The notes under the pieces: model-generated
Seen by the model: the letters and a program-made list of their open reading frames with translations, nothing else
Databases searched by the model: none
What the model was told of the DNA's origin: nothing
Translations under genes and position numbers: made by a program
Shown here: positions 26,553-35,272 of the stretch, one piece after another
How positions within the stretch are numbered: the first letter of the stretch is position 1
Layout of the letters: every line of letters starts with the position of its first letter
From: Thermoguttaceae bacterium
GTDB lineage: Bacteria > Planctomycetota > Planctomycetia > Pirellulales > Thermoguttaceae
DNA length: 59,346 nucleotides
Direction: 5' to 3'
Assembly: GCA_017436025.1 (NCBI GenBank)
Contig: JAFSDX010000241.1
Coordinates: forward strand, 1-59,346

Positions 26553-28559
26553 TTACTCCAACGACCGCAAACGCTCTTTCGCCCTCGTTCGCGCCGTTTC
26601 GTCGTCGCTTGCCGCCGCGTCGCGATAGAGCTTTTTCGCCTCGCGAACGTCTCTCGGAACGCCGACGCCGTTTTCGTACAGAAGTCCAAGATTGAGCCGC
26701 GCCCAAGCCGAAACGCTTTCCGACCAAGGCTTGCCCTCCGCCTCCGCCAACTCGAACGCTCGACGATACCAAGACGCCGCTTCCTCGTAGTCGCTCGCCT
26801 CGCCGCTCGCCGTTCCTAAAGTCAGCGCCGCCGCCGAATTGCCAAGCTCGACGGCTCGCGTCCGCAACTTTCTCGCCTCGCGTTCGTTCCTCGGGACGCC
26901 GTCGCCGGTTTCGTACAAATCCGCGAGATTAACAAGCGCCGCCGACGCGCCTTCGCCCCCCGCCTCGACGACCTTGCGATACAGCTTCGCCGCCTCCGCT
27001 CCGTTTTTTGCGACGCCGACGCCGTTTTGGTAACAATATCCAAGATTCGCCGTCGCCGCCGCGTTCCCCGCCTCCGCGCTTTTTCGGTACGCCGCGACCG
27101 CTTTTTTCTCGTCCTTTTCCGTCCCGATTCCGTTCTCGCAACACACGCCGAGACGCCGCGTCGCCTCCGCGTCTCCGGCGTTCGCCGCTTCGCGACACAA
27201 CGTAAACCCAGCGTCGACGTCGCGCTCGCAACCGATTCCGTCCGTCAAACAGGCCGCCAACGCCGTTTTCGCGCGAACGTCCCCCTCCTTCGCTCGCTTT
27301 TCAACCCCCCGAAACGCTCGCTCAAAACACGTCGCCGCTTTCTTTTCGTCTTTCGCGACGCCGCGTCCTTCGGCGTAACATCGCCCCAAAACGTTCAAAG
27401 CGAACGGGTTGCCGCGTCGCGCCGGTTCGAACGCCAACCCGAACGCCCGGGTCGCGTCGGGCGGCGTTCCTTCGCAACCGCTCAAATACAGCTCCGCCAA
27501 CTCCGCTTGCGCGTCGGTCGAGCCCGCGTTCGCCGCTTTCGTCAAGAGTTCGAGCCCGCGCCGCCCGTCGATTTTCGCGCCGTTCAAGCCGAACGCCGAC
27601 TCGCGCCCCTCGCGGTAAAGCGCTTCCGCGACGTCGTCGGTCGGCTCTTTCAGCCAAAAATCGGAACCGGCGAACTCGTAAAACGGCGTCTGCGTCGCTT
27701 TATGCGTCTCGCGCGCTCGCTCTTTCGTCTTTGACGCCGCGTAACCGCAAACGTCCAAAAACGACGCGCCGCCGTCGCCGCGTCCCGCCGCTCCGCGCAA
27801 GCCCTCGACGAAGTAATGCGTAAAGATTCCGCGCCCAAACTCCGCGTCTTCGTAACTTAGCTCCGACGAACGACAACTTTGCAGAAACGCGATTCCGGAA
27901 ACGTCGGCCTTGGCGAACGGTCGCGCGCCGCCGCTTCCGACGCTTCGAGCCGTCGCCGGTTCGCGGCAAGCGTCGACGATCAACGCCTTAAATTTTGCGT
28001 CGTCCGCCCTCAATCGCTCCGCGACGTCGCCGATCGTAATCGCCGTATTTTTCTCGACATACGTTTCGCCGCCCGTCTTTTCGACCTCGACGTCTTTCGG
28101 ACAAAACGACGCGACGCCGTCTCGCGTCTCGTACCCGTGTCCGGAAAGCGCGACAAAAATCGTCGCGCTCGGCCCCGCCTCCGCCAACATTTCGTCGAGC
28201 GCGGCGACGATATTCGCTTTCGTCGGCTGTTCGCGTCGGGAACCGTCGGAGGTCAACATCCAAACGTTCTCCTTCGAGAAACCGATCTCCAAGAGCGCGT
28301 CGCGCAACGCTTTAGCGTCGGAACTCGCGTAATTCAGCGGCTTCAAATTATCGTATTTGTCGACGCCGACCAGGAGCGCGAAACAGGCGTCCTCGTCCTT
28401 GGCGATCGCCTCCATTCGCCGCGCTCCGCTTGCGCCGCCGTCCGCCGCTCGAACGCCGTCGAGTCCGAACGCGCCAAGAAGCGCGAGCGCCGCCGTCGTC
28501 GCCGTTCTTAAAACGGCGACCGTTCTTTGCGCTTTTCCTCGTTTGCCTACTTTGTCCAT
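26553..28559 (-). CDS. Exported caspase / Sel1-repeat protein, 668 aa
   Basis: A signal peptide (about 1-39, ending GVRAADG) is followed by a caspase (C14) domain at about 48-310 with catalytic H141 (ALSGHGYE) and C198 (LIVDACREP). Sel1-like repeats of 36 residues run from about 330 to the end (NLGYCYQNGVGVAKNGAEAAKLYRKVVEAGG and similar; roughly eight). The catalytic segment is closest to that of the 265-aa paralogue (MEAIAKDED versus MEAVAKDAG; SDAKALRDALLEIGF versus SDVRKLRDALVEIGF). GGAG lies eleven bases before the ATG, directly after the shared leader repeat. A terminator separates it from the next paralogue, so the three genes are probably transcribed separately from copies of one promoter. 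Confidence 0.9.
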   Translation of the reverse strand: MDKVGKRGKAQRTVAVLRTATTAALALLGAFGLDGVRAADGGASGARRMEAIAKDEDACFALLVGVDKYDNLKPLNYASSDAKALRDALLEIGFSKENVWMLTSDGSRREQPTKANIVAALDEMLAEAGPSATIFVALSGHGYETRDGVASFCPKDVEVEKTGGETYVEKNTAITIGDVAERLRADDAKFKALIVDACREPATARSVGSGGARPFAKADVSGIAFLQSCRSSELSYEDAEFGRGIFTHYFVEGLRGAAGRGDGGASFLDVCGYAASKTKERARETHKATQTPFYEFAGSDFWLKEPTDDVAEALYREGRESAFGLNGAKIDGRRGLELLTKAANAGSTDAQAELAELYLSGCEGTPPDATRAFGLAFEPARRGNPFALNVLGRCYAEGRGVAKDEKKAATCFERAFRGVEKRAKEGDVRAKTALAACLTDGIGCERDVDAGFTLCREAANAGDAEATRRLGVCCENGIGTEKDEKKAVAAYRKSAEAGNAAATANLGYCYQNGVGVAKNGAEAAKLYRKVVEAGGEGASAALVNLADLYETGDGVPRNEREARKLRTRAVELGNSAAALTLGTASGEASDYEEAASWYRRAFELAEAEGKPWSESVSAWARLNLGLLYENGVGVPRDVREAKKLYRDAAASDDETARTRAKERLRSLE

Positions 28560-28572
28560 TTTCTCGTTTACT

Positions 28573-28656
28573 CCGTCGAAAAGCGGCGCCGAGCAACGCT
28601 CGACGCGACAAATTTCTTACCATTTTACTCGAAAGCGGCGCTTCCGCAAGAATAAG
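28573..28656 (-). promoter_or_regulatory. Shared leader repeat, copy 3
   Basis: TTGCGG-N16-TAAAAT promoter candidate followed by the conserved GTCGCGTCGAGCGTTGCTC-GGCGCCG leader, ending 14 bp before the ATG of the 668-aa caspase gene. Confidence 0.75.
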
Positions 28657-28713
28657 AGGGGAAACGACGCGAATTTTAGACGAAAAACCGCTTAAAACCG
28701 CGCTAAAAAACCC

Positions 28714-28752
28714 AAAAGCGTTCGCCGACCGGACGCCGACAAACGCTCTTTT
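28714..28752 (-). terminator. Terminator after the hydrate dehydratase gene
   Basis: Minus-strand AGCGTT...AACGCT stem followed by TTTTGGGTTTTTT, 60 bp after the stop at 28813. Confidence 0.6.
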
Positions 28753-28812
28753 AACGCGCGAACAGATTATCGTTTCAACACCAAATTAATCAAAAACCCG
28801 CTAAAAAAGCGG

Positions 28813-30003
28813 TCAAAACGAACGCGACGCCGCCGTTTGCGCCGCTTCGTAAAAGTCGAACGCAGCCGGCAAAAAGCGGACGACGTCGGACGCGACCGCG
28901 CCGCGAGAGGAACGCGTCGCTCTTAAATCCGCCGCTAAGCCGTGTAACGCGACCGCCGAACGCGCCGCGTCGAACGGCGTCGTTTTTTGCGCCAAAAGTC
29001 CAACGATAATCCCGGTTAGAACGTCGCCGCTTCCGCCGGTCGCAAGGTTCGGGTTCCCCGTTTCGTTGAGGCAAACCGCCCCGGCCCCGTCCGCGACGAC
29101 CGTCCCGGCCCCCTTCAAAACGACGACGCAGGAAGACCGCGAAGCCGTCTCGTCCCCCGACGTTCCAACGCGCAACACCTCTTTTCGCTTAACTTGCGTC
29201 GCCGCGTCTTCTTTGCTCCAAGCCTCCGAATCGCCGCCGCAAAGCCGCTCGAGCCGCTTTGCGAACGCCGTCGCCGCGTCGATTCGGGCCGTTCGGTCGC
29301 CCGTCGGTTTCGCGCCGGTCAAGCGAGCGAACTCGCCCGGATGCGGCGTTAAAATCCGAGCGCCGCGCGGCTTGCGTCCGGCGAAACGCTTCGACGTTCC
29401 CTTCGCTTCGGAACCGTTTTTCTCCTTTTCGCTCTTTCCGATTTCTTCCGCTAACCCCCGTCTTTTCGGAGCTTCCGTCTCCTCGTCGAAAACGCCCGCT
29501 TCGGCGAGAGCGTTGAGAGCGTCCGCGTCGAAAACCGTCGGGCGCTCCAGTTCGAAAAACAACTCGACGACAAGACGCGTCGCCTCCGCCGAACGTCCGA
29601 AACCGGGCCCGACCGCGACCGCCGTCGCGTTCGCCGCCTCCGCCAAAATCGCGTTTAAAGCCGCCGAAGTCAGCCGCCCCGACGCGTCGCAAGCGCCCGG
29701 AATCGTCGTATATTCCCGAGCAAAACCGGCGACCGTCTCCAAAATCGAATCCGGTACGAAAAGCCGAGTCAGCCCCGCTCCCGCGACCAACGCCGCCGAC
29801 CCGGTCAGCGCAATCGCGCCGCTCATTCCGCGACTCCCGCCGACGCAAAGCGCCGTCCCGAACGTCCCCTTATGTCCGTCGACCGGACGCGCCGGAAGTT
29901 TCGGCAAAGCGTTCCAAAACGCCGGGTTAGAGCGTCCCGACGCCTCCGCTCGCCGCGCAAAATCGGCTCGCGTCGCCGCGTCCGGCCAATACGTTTCGAT
30001 CAT
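28813..30003 (-). CDS. nnrD: ADP-dependent NAD(P)H-hydrate dehydratase
   Basis: This YjeF C-terminal-type (ribokinase fold) enzyme repairs damaged NAD(P)H hydrates, using ADP as phosphate donor. The start at 30003 follows GAGGAG and gives 396 aa. Family features are HKGTFGTALCVGGSRGMSGA near the N-terminus, AVAVGPGFG, PTVFDADALN, ILTPHPGEFARL, VVVLKGAGTVVADG and the NLATGGSGDVLTGIIVGLLAQ active-site loop. An insertion of about 30 residues with a K/E-rich stretch (around EIGKSEKEKNGSEAKG) lies between the ALNALAEAG helix and the TPHPGEF motif. The N-terminal epimerase domain (NnrE) found fused in E. coli YjeF is absent. Confidence 0.93.
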   Translation of the reverse strand: MIETYWPDAATRADFARRAEASGRSNPAFWNALPKLPARPVDGHKGTFGTALCVGGSRGMSGAIALTGSAALVAGAGLTRLFVPDSILETVAGFAREYTTIPGACDASGRLTSAALNAILAEAANATAVAVGPGFGRSAEATRLVVELFFELERPTVFDADALNALAEAGVFDEETEAPKRRGLAEEIGKSEKEKNGSEAKGTSKRFAGRKPRGARILTPHPGEFARLTGAKPTGDRTARIDAATAFAKRLERLCGGDSEAWSKEDAATQVKRKEVLRVGTSGDETASRSSCVVVLKGAGTVVADGAGAVCLNETGNPNLATGGSGDVLTGIIVGLLAQKTTPFDAARSAVALHGLAADLRATRSSRGAVASDVVRFLPAAFDFYEAAQTAASRSF

Positions 30004-30533
30004 CGCCTTTCTCCTCGTCTTATTTTTTAAGCGTCTTAAGCGCGTCAGCCGTTTAAACGCCGATTTAATCGCGCCATTTTTCAAACAATTCAAAACCCCG
30101 TTTTAAACCGACGTTCGACGCGGTTTTCGACGCCGCGCTTTCCCGGAATCGAGCGACCGAGCTACCGCGTTTTGATTTTCTTCTTTAACGATTCATTTTT
30201 CAACCTTTTCAAAGAAGCCGCTCCGGCGCGCGTCGAACGCCGTTTGCTCGCTCTCGGCCCTTTTTGCACCTTTGTTTACCAAGCCGATTTTCAAACTTTT
30301 CAAAGAAGGGCTTCGGGTTGGGAACTTTCGCTTTTCTCCGCCGTTAAAACGAGTAAAAACGCTAAAAAACGCCGCTCGCCGCCGAGAAATCGCGCAAAAT
30401 CGCCGTTCGCGCTCCTTTCGTCGCCGCAAACAAAGGTTTCGACGTTATCATTATATTATTAATAAACGCCGCGTCGAGCGGTTCGACGCAAGCGCAACGT
30501 TTTTTCGTCCCGACGCCGCGCCTCTCGCCTACT
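30004..30533. other. Divergent spacer nnrD / manC
   Basis: No gene is seen. Two copies of a TTTTCAA(A/C)CTTTTCAAAGAAG motif lie about 95 bp apart (30196 and 30291), and an A+T-rich TTATATTATTAATAA patch lies at about 30450. Confidence 0.45.
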
Positions 30534-30537
30534 TATA

Positions 30538-30543
30538 TATATT
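30538..30543 (+). promoter_or_regulatory. Possible -10 box giving a leaderless manC transcript
   Basis: TATATT ends seven bases before the manC ATG and no Shine-Dalgarno sequence precedes the start, so the mRNA could begin at or next to the start codon. No convincing -35 box is seen. Confidence 0.35.
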
Positions 30544-30549
30544 GCCGCA

Positions 30550-31773
30550 ATGCCGCCGATTCACGCCTCCGCCGCCTCCGTTTCCAACGCAACCCCCGAT
30601 TTCGCCAACGTTTGCGCCGTCGTAATGGCGGGCGGCTCCGGAACGCGACTTTGGCCCGAAAGCCGTCGCGACCGTCCGAAACCGTTTTTGCCGCTCCTTC
30701 CGGACGGTCGCTCGACGATCGCCGCGACGTTCGCTCGGCTCGACGGGCTCGTTCCGCCGGAGCGTCGATTCGTCGTCGCGGGCCGTTCGTTCGCTCCGCT
30801 CCTCGCCGACGCGCTCCCGGAACTCGCGCCGCGCCGAACGCTCCTCGAACCTTGCGGACGCGACACGGCGCCTTGCGTCGCTTGGGCCGCGCTCGAAGCG
30901 TTGCAAGTCGCTCCAAACGCGACGCTTATCGTCTTGCCGTCCGATCACTTAGTCGCCCCCGACGCGACGTTTCGAGCGGCGCTCGCGGAAGCGGTTCGGC
31001 TCGTCGACGAAGACGAAACGCGGCTCGTTACGCTCGGCGTCGTTCCGACGGAACCGTCGAGCGCTTACGGTTATATCGAAATCGACGAAGCGTTAAGCGC
31101 CGAACTTCCCGACGCTTACGCCGTCCGCCGCTTCCGCGAAAAACCGGACGTCGAAACGGCGCGCCAATTTATCGAATCGGGTCGATTCTTTTGGAACGCC
31201 GGTATTTTCGTTTGGAAAGCGCGACGGATTTTGGAGCTGATCGCCCAATTCGAACCGGAACTCGGCGCGACGTTCGCCCGAATCGCGCCCCTCGTCGCCG
31301 ACGCCGCCGCCAACGGTCGCGCAACCGCCGACGCCCCGACGTTCGTTCGCGAATTCTCAAACGCCAAACGAATTTCGATCGATTACGCCGTCCTCGAACG
31401 CGCCCCGAACGTCGTCGTCCTCCGCGCTCCGTTCGATTGGGACGACCTCGGCTCCTTCGCGGCGCTCGAACGGACGCTCGTCTCGTCGGAAACGTCGCAA
31501 ACGCCGGGCTCGCAAGCGGTTAACGACGCCGACGGCAACGTCGCGACCGGCGCCGAGTTGATCGCCGAAAACGCTCGCGGCTCCTTCGTTCGCGTTTTGC
31601 CGTCCCCCGAAACGCCGTCGCGCCGCCGCAAACTCGTCGCGCTCGTCGACGTCGACGATCTGCTCGTCGTCGAAACGGACGACGCGCTCCTCGTCGCGAA
31701 AAAAGGGAACGACGCCGCCCTCCGCCGCCTCGTCGAGCGGCTAAAAACGGACGGTCGCGACGCTTACCTTTGA
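30550..31773 (+). CDS. manC: Mannose-1-phosphate guanylyltransferase
   Basis: The enzyme makes GDP-mannose from mannose-1-phosphate and GTP, feeding cell-surface polysaccharide synthesis. The 407-aa protein has the pyrophosphorylase signature MAGGSGTRLWPESR (26-39) with RPKPFLPLL after it. It also has the VVLPSDH motif, GYGYIE-type SAYGYIEIDEA, FREKPD, FFWNAGIFVWKA and the metal/sugar block FDWDDLGSF. The C-terminal beta-helix (VDVDDLLVVETDDALLVAKKG) is short, and there is no fused phosphomannose-isomerase cupin, as in many planctomycete and clostridial homologues. Confidence 0.94.
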   Translation: MPPIHASAASVSNATPDFANVCAVVMAGGSGTRLWPESRRDRPKPFLPLLPDGRSTIAATFARLDGLVPPERRFVVAGRSFAPLLADALPELAPRRTLLEPCGRDTAPCVAWAALEALQVAPNATLIVLPSDHLVAPDATFRAALAEAVRLVDEDETRLVTLGVVPTEPSSAYGYIEIDEALSAELPDAYAVRRFREKPDVETARQFIESGRFFWNAGIFVWKARRILELIAQFEPELGATFARIAPLVADAAANGRATADAPTFVREFSNAKRISIDYAVLERAPNVVVLRAPFDWDDLGSFAALERTLVSSETSQTPGSQAVNDADGNVATGAELIAENARGSFVRVLPSPETPSRRRKLVALVDVDDLLVVETDDALLVAKKGNDAALRRLVERLKTDGRDAYL

Positions 31774-32073
31774 ATTTTCCGCTTGACCGACGCGATTTTC
31801 GCCCGCCGACGCGCCGTTCGTTCCGCTCGGTCGGTCGAAAATCGCGTCGTCGTTTTTACGTCGTCCTCGCGGCGAGCGCTCTCCATTTTCGCTATTCCTC
31901 CCGTTTTAACATTTTCCTCCGTCGCGCCGCCCTTTTTCGCGATTACGTACCGAAAAAATTTTCCGACTTTTTTCGACGCGCCGCGCCCTTATTTTTCCCC
32001 TAAAAGAGGGGGTTTTCTTCGCCCATTTTCGCTATATCCTCGTTTTTCGCGAAAAAATTTCTCCGGTTTTGAA
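31774..32073 (+). other. Spacer before porin unit
   Basis: No gene is seen. The DNA becomes rich in T runs and TTTTTCGCG-like repeats and lacks a clear terminator for manC. Confidence 0.4.
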
Positions 32074-32092
32074 GAAATTCCGGAAGAATTTC
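32074..32092 (+). promoter_or_regulatory. Operator-like perfect inverted repeat before porin
   Basis: GAAATTC-CGGAA-GAATTTC, two perfect 7-bp arms with a 5-bp centre, lies 16 bp before the small upstream ORF and 132 bp before the porin start. The size and symmetry suit a dimeric regulator site. Confidence 0.5.
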
Positions 32093-32107
32093 ATTTATGA
32101 TTCAACT

Positions 32108-32203
32108 ATGGCGAAAGAAATGTCCGATACTACCGGCACAGCCGTTAGCAGACCGAAATGGATTTTAGGTTTGCGCAACCCAATTTGGATGATTCATGTG
32201 TAA
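32108..32203 (+). CDS. 31-codon upstream ORF (possible leader peptide)
   Basis: This ORF starts MAKEMSDTTG, contains PKWILGLRN and ends NPIWMIHV, with the stop 20 bp before the porin ATG. It uses codons that are uncommon around it (ATT, ACT, TTA, AGA, GTG) yet the amino-acid sequence looks non-random, with a hydrophobic aromatic C-terminal half. No Shine-Dalgarno sequence precedes it. It may be a regulatory leader peptide or a small membrane protein; it could also be fortuitous. The position between an operator-like palindrome and the porin supports a role. Confidence 0.4.
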   Translation: MAKEMSDTTGTAVSRPKWILGLRNPIWMIHV

Positions 32204-32223
32204 ATAGAGGTGGGTACAAGACC

Positions 32224-33753
32224 ATGTCTCGAAGCATCAAAACGATTATCGCCGGCCTTTGCCTTGCGCTGGCAACTACGTCGACCGCTTCTGCCCAAAT
32301 TTCGCAGATGCGTTTGTTCTCTCCGTTCCCGGACGACCAATTCGGCGGCGGCGTTTATCAACACGAAGGTTTTTACGGCAGCATCGGCGCCGGTATTGTC
32401 AGCTTGAGCCAACCGAGCGATCAACTCGTCGGTAGCACGGTCGGCACGAACGCGAAAGTTCCGTTCACCACGACCGGCGGCCAAAACGGCACTTCGTACC
32501 TGACTTACGGAGTTCAAGGGAACCAAATCAACACCTCCCAATTCCACGCCAGCTGGGAAACCGCGACGGAATTCACCGTCGGGAATATGATCGGGCACCA
32601 CGGTTGGGAATTTAAAGGCACGGTCGTTTCGCCGCAACGCAACACTTACAACGGCGTCTACGGCGCCATCAACATCGAAGACCCGCTTTACCTCGACGCC
32701 GCCGCGGTCGCGAAAGGGATGTCGGGGAACGGCAACTATTACGTTTGGACCGGCAAAAGTGACACGCCGGTCAACTTAATGGCTCCGGGCGGCACCTATC
32801 AAATCGGTCGTTTGTGGGGTATCGTTCCGATGCAAGGCCAAGGCTCCAGCGGTCAAGGCTATACGGACAATTCCAACAACAACAATAATAACAACGACGG
32901 CGAAGGCAACGACTATATGTTCGCGCCGATTCCGATCAACTACGAAACGTTCTCGTTGCGTTCGAACGTGAACACGTGGAGCGTCGAAGCGATGTACAAC
33001 TATCGCTTCCATCCGTTCCGCCGCGGCACGCTCGAACTCCTCGCCGGCGTTCGTTACACCGAGTTCGACGGCACGTTCTCGTTCTTCGGGCACGCGAACA
33101 CCTCCAAAACGTCGAGCTACGAAATTACCGACGTTCAAATTTTGGAGACTAGCACCAGCGCGAACGTCGACAACGCCTCGACTTCGACGTCGCAAGAATA
33201 CGGCAGCTACGACTACGAAAACAGTAGCGTTACGGGGGCCGACCTCGGATACTCCGACTGGAACTTCGAAGCGAACAACCATATCATCGGCCCGCAAGTC
33301 GGCGTTCGTTACACGCTTTCGAACAACCGTTGGCGTTTCATCGGGGAAGCGAAATACTTCGCCGGGTTCAACCGTCAAAACATTTACGGCGACGGCACGC
33401 TCGGTTTGCGTCCGATGAACGAACAAGAAACCGACACCTCCGCGACCGGCGGTCTCCCGACGAACGCTCCGATCGGCGTTTTCGGCAACACCTTCGCGTA
33501 CTCGAAGCACCACGACGTTTACTCTAACGGTATCGACGGCAAACTCGAAGCCGCTTGGAACTGGACGCAATCGGTCGGTTTCAAAGTCGGTTACCAAATG
33601 CTGTATATGGACAACATCGCTCGCGCCACGGCGACGAACGACTACCGTTTGAACAAAGACGGCTCGATCTTCGGCGTCAAGAAGGATAAGGACGACTACA
33701 ACTTCGACCAATTCGTCCACGGCGTTATGTTCACCGTTATGATCAACCGCTAG
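32224..33753 (+). CDS. BBP7-like outer-membrane beta-barrel protein, 509 aa
   Basis: The ATG at 32224 follows AGAGGTGGG and starts a clear signal peptide (1-25, ending STASAQ). The mature part is rich in alternating hydrophobic/polar beta strands with aromatic belts, for example GVRYTEFDGTFSFFGHA, VEAMYNYRFHPFRRGTLELLAGV, GPQVGVRYTLSNNRWRFIGEAKYFAGF and SVGFKVGYQMLYMDNIARA. It ends FDQFVHGVMFTVMINR. This is the pattern of planctomycete beta-barrel porin 7-like proteins. A loop holds a short run of asparagines (about 220-230). It is likely a structural or transport barrel, and the more relaxed codon mix suggests high expression. Confidence 0.8.
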   Translation: MSRSIKTIIAGLCLALATTSTASAQISQMRLFSPFPDDQFGGGVYQHEGFYGSIGAGIVSLSQPSDQLVGSTVGTNAKVPFTTTGGQNGTSYLTYGVQGNQINTSQFHASWETATEFTVGNMIGHHGWEFKGTVVSPQRNTYNGVYGAINIEDPLYLDAAAVAKGMSGNGNYYVWTGKSDTPVNLMAPGGTYQIGRLWGIVPMQGQGSSGQGYTDNSNNNNNNNDGEGNDYMFAPIPINYETFSLRSNVNTWSVEAMYNYRFHPFRRGTLELLAGVRYTEFDGTFSFFGHANTSKTSSYEITDVQILETSTSANVDNASTSTSQEYGSYDYENSSVTGADLGYSDWNFEANNHIIGPQVGVRYTLSNNRWRFIGEAKYFAGFNRQNIYGDGTLGLRPMNEQETDTSATGGLPTNAPIGVFGNTFAYSKHHDVYSNGIDGKLEAAWNWTQSVGFKVGYQMLYMDNIARATATNDYRLNKDGSIFGVKKDKDDYNFDQFVHGVMFTVMINR

Positions 33754-33976
33754 TCGCTCGAACTCGAACGCGAATCGCTCGAAAACCTCGAACGGTTCGC
33801 GACTCGAACTCAACAACGGCTAACGAAACGAAATAACGTCGCTTCCAAGGCGCGCCGTCGCTCGACGACGCTTACCGGAGCGACTTTAACCGAACGATTT
33901 CCCGCCAATAGCGGATTTCGGGAAACGTCGCGACGAAGAGCCTCGCCGCTTCGAGTCGCGTAAAAAATCCGCGACC

Positions 33977-33995
33977 CTCAAAATCCTCTTTTGAG
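33977..33995 (+). terminator. Hairpin downstream of the porin gene
   Basis: CTCAAAA-TCCTC-TTTTGAG, a perfect 7-bp stem, lies 220 bp after the porin stop. The U-tract is inside the stem rather than after it, so termination efficiency is uncertain. Confidence 0.4.
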
Positions 33996-34259
33996 TCATC
34001 CGACGTTTTTGGAACCCGCGTTTTCCAAGTTAAGGCGTTTACGGAAAAACGCTGGGAAAACCGGTTCCGAAAACGTTAAACGCGCGGGCTCCGCAAGGAA
34101 CGCTCGCCGTCAAAGACGTCGGGACTTTTTGAGGCCAACCCTTTTCAACGCGTCGACGCTTCGCCGCAATCCGAAAACGAAGCGAAAACGCGGCGTTCGA
34201 CCGAACCGACGGTCGCGCAAACGTCGTCGAAAGCGACGATTCGCTCCTTAACGCGAATC

Positions 34260-34475
34260 GAAACAAAGCGACGGCGCCAAGCGTTCGGACAGGCGACAAA
34301 GTCTTATCGAAGGCGGAGTTCCCGAAGTCGACAAACGCATCCTGTTTTTAACGACAGGTTTTTCACCAACGAAACAACGGCGTCCAACGACGGGTAGGTT
34401 CGACTCGTCCTAGGCGGGACGCGTCCGAACCATCGGCTTAAAAAGGAGGCGCTTCAACGTCTCCTTTTTTTCGTT
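34260..34475 (+). ncRNA. Candidate structured RNA ending in an intrinsic terminator
   Basis: Three successive hairpins lie in a 1.5-kb region without genes. They are CCTGT-N8-ACAGG followed by TTTTT (34341-34363); a two-tier stem GGTTCG...CGTCC-loop-GGACG...CGAACC (34397-34431); and AAAAAGGAGGCG...CGTCTCCTTTTTTT (34441-34472), a classic terminator. No known RNA class (tmRNA, RNase P, SRP, 6S) is matched by eye. The 5' boundary is a guess. Confidence 0.4.
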
Positions 34476-35272
34476 TCTTGCGAAACGTTCAAAGCGACCG
34501 GCGCGACCGTTACGACCGAAACGACCGGCGCGCCGAGAACGTTTTTTGCGCTAAATCGGCCTTAAATCGAGGAAAACGTCCCTTCCCCCGCTTGACCGCC
34601 GCCGTCGACGCGCTAAAATGGAAGCGTCGAATCGGAAGAAAACGCCGGAAACTTTTTAGGGCGTTCTTCCTCCGAACGCCGCGTCGAACGCCGACGCGTT
34701 TCAATTCGCCGATTTTCGCCGAATCGCCGTCGGTTCGTTTCGCTCGTCGGGGCGAACGTCGCGAAAATCGCTTCCCTTTCCTTTTGCCGATATGAGCGTT
34801 ACCCAGCCCCCGCCGTCGAGCGTTCCCGTTCGACGGTCGCGAATCCCGTTGAAAACGTCGACGCCGACGTTTCTTCGGCGCCGCCCGCAACGCGGCGCAA
34901 GCGCGCTTTTGCCTTGTCGCGGGCTTCTCGGTTTCGCTCGCCGTTTTCGACGTTTCTCGTCGAGCGCGCCGTTTGCTTTTTCTTCTTTTCTCGCGGCGCG
35001 GCGTCTTTTCGATTTTGTCGTTATTATTAATGCGCAATTTTCCGTTTTACTAACGTTTGCGGAGCCGACGCGTCTTTTGCGCCGACGTTCCGTTTCGATA
35101 TTCCTTCGTTTCGACGCGTTTTCGTCGCGAAATCGTTTCGAAACGCTTACTTTGCCCCGCGCTTCCGCCGTCGACGCTCCGTTTGGTTTCGGGCGTTTCT
35201 TGGCCGGAGAGCGCGTCGCGGCGCCGTCGTTTTGGGAAGCGGCGCGCCGTCCAACTTAGGAGAAATTCCAAA
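34476..35272 (+). other. Long spacer before Na/Pi cotransporter gene
   Basis: About 800 bp without a credible gene; open frames here are arginine/proline-rich artefacts of CGTCG-type composition. An A+T patch TTATTATTAATGCG at about 35022 may be part of a promoter. Confidence 0.45.

Noticed and set aside
34391..34431. GGTTCGACTC word resembling a tRNA or tmRNA T-arm
   Set aside because: It pairs with its own downstream CGAACC rather than forming an acceptor/T-arm; no cloverleaf, CCA end or tmRNA head is present.
34792..35259. 155-codon plus-strand frame before the Na/Pi gene
   Set aside because: Amino-acid makeup (R, S, P, F-rich) and lack of a ribosome-binding site fit non-coding CGTCG-rich DNA.
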